64,000 bases of DNA from Streptomyces sp. CBMA29 (GTDB taxonomy: Bacteria > Actinomycetota > Actinomycetes > Streptomycetales > Streptomycetaceae). The position numbers were made by a program, and so were the translations under genes. Shown piece after piece: positions 63,714 through 64,000 of the stretch. Positions within the stretch are counted from its first letter, which is position 1. Each line of letters starts with the position of its first letter. The stretch covers positions 1-64,000 of the forward strand of contig NZ_MECL01000111.1 of the NCBI RefSeq assembly GCF_014596445.1. Reading direction: 5' to 3'. The notes under the pieces were generated by a model. It was not told the DNA's origin. It ran no database searches and worked only from the letters and a program-made list of their open reading frames with translations.

Positions 63714-64000
63714 GCAACATCCCGGAGACCGGGCGTACCTCCCGGGTCACGATCCGCCTCGTCATCCTCCAGATCCTCGTGGTGTCCCTGCTGCTCACGC
63801 TCGGCGGACGCCTGTGGTACCTCCAGATCCGCAACGGCCAGGAGTACGACCAGAAGGCCGCGAACAACCACATCCAGCAGGTCGTCACCCCGGCCGTCCG
63901 CGGCTCGATCCTCGACGACCGCGGTGTGCCGCTCGCCGACAACCAGACGCGCCTGGTGGTCTCCGCCTCCCGTACCGACCTGCTCAAGCAGCGCGACGAC
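63710..64000 (+). CDS. mrdA: penicillin-binding protein 2 (class B transpeptidase), N-terminal part
   Basis: First 97 residues only; the gene runs off the window. One membrane helix (VILQILVVSLLLTLGGRLWYLQI) then the PBP dimerisation domain start with VTPAVRGSILDDRGVPLADN, the conserved RGxIxDRxG motif. The transpeptidase SXXK site is outside the window. GTG overlaps the mreD stop. In streptomycetes this cluster continues with a RodA/FtsW homologue. Confidence 0.92.
   Translation, partial: MSNIPETGRTSRVTIRLVILQILVVSLLLTLGGRLWYLQIRNGQEYDQKAANNHIQQVVTPAVRGSILDDRGVPLADNQTRLVVSASRTDLLKQRDD

Overview
The window is chromosomal DNA of a streptomycete: Streptomyces or a close relative such as Actinacidiphila, Streptacidiphilus or Kitasatospora. 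G+C is very high with strong third-position bias, GTG starts are frequent, and the gene order (pknG cluster, chitosan-oligosaccharide operon, malQ, pepN, tig-clpP1-clpP2-clpX-valS-folC-ndk-mreBCD-pbp2) matches, from memory, one continuous core-chromosome stretch of Streptomyces coelicolor. No phage, plasmid, integron or CRISPR locus was seen. Both ends cut through a gene: a PknG-type kinase on the left and penicillin-binding protein 2 on the right.

Layout. 1-5.6 kb (minus): a glutamate-sensing cluster glnX-like, glnH-like, a coiled-coil protein and pknG, in transcription order. 5.7-12.7 kb (minus): a csn-type operon with ROK repressor, sugar-binding lipoprotein, two ABC permeases, GH4 glycosidase and sugar kinase, with 1-4 base overlaps between most genes and a 15-bp operator-like palindrome ahead of the repressor. 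12.8-28.2 kb: MscS channel, HNH endonuclease, secreted GH84 protein, malQ, a small membrane protein, MarR regulator, MFS exporter, Tat-exported phospholipase C/phosphatase, an AAC(2')-I-like acetyltransferase and aminopeptidase N.

28.2-38.7 kb is the most unusual part. Four copies of one ~200-bp sequence lie in two head-to-head inverted pairs (28.27-29.25 and 37.82-38.72 kb), each pair enclosing C-rich, G-quadruplex-prone DNA. The first pair also encloses a small gene. Between the pairs lie a MacB/FtsX-type ABC exporter, a subtilisin-family protease and an AbiEi/DUF559-like protein; a second aminopeptidase N abuts the second pair.

41.5-49.5 kb: a single-cysteine DsbA-like protein, biotin transporter BioY, RpiB, a Nei/Fpg DNA glycosylase, an Eis-like acetyltransferase, a SpoIIE-type phosphatase, asparaginase divergent from an Lrp regulator, and tRNA-Gly(TCC) and tRNA-Pro(TGG). 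49.6-64 kb is housekeeping: trigger factor, two ClpP subunits and ClpX (one protein quality-control module with a ClgR-like box), ValS, FolC, Ndk and the MreB/MreC/MreD/PBP2 wall-synthesis cluster. Several starts (valS, folC, marR, the SpoIIE phosphatase) sit 6-9 bases after a good -10 hexamer and look leaderless.

All calls rest on reading the sequence and remembered family motifs; no database search was run.
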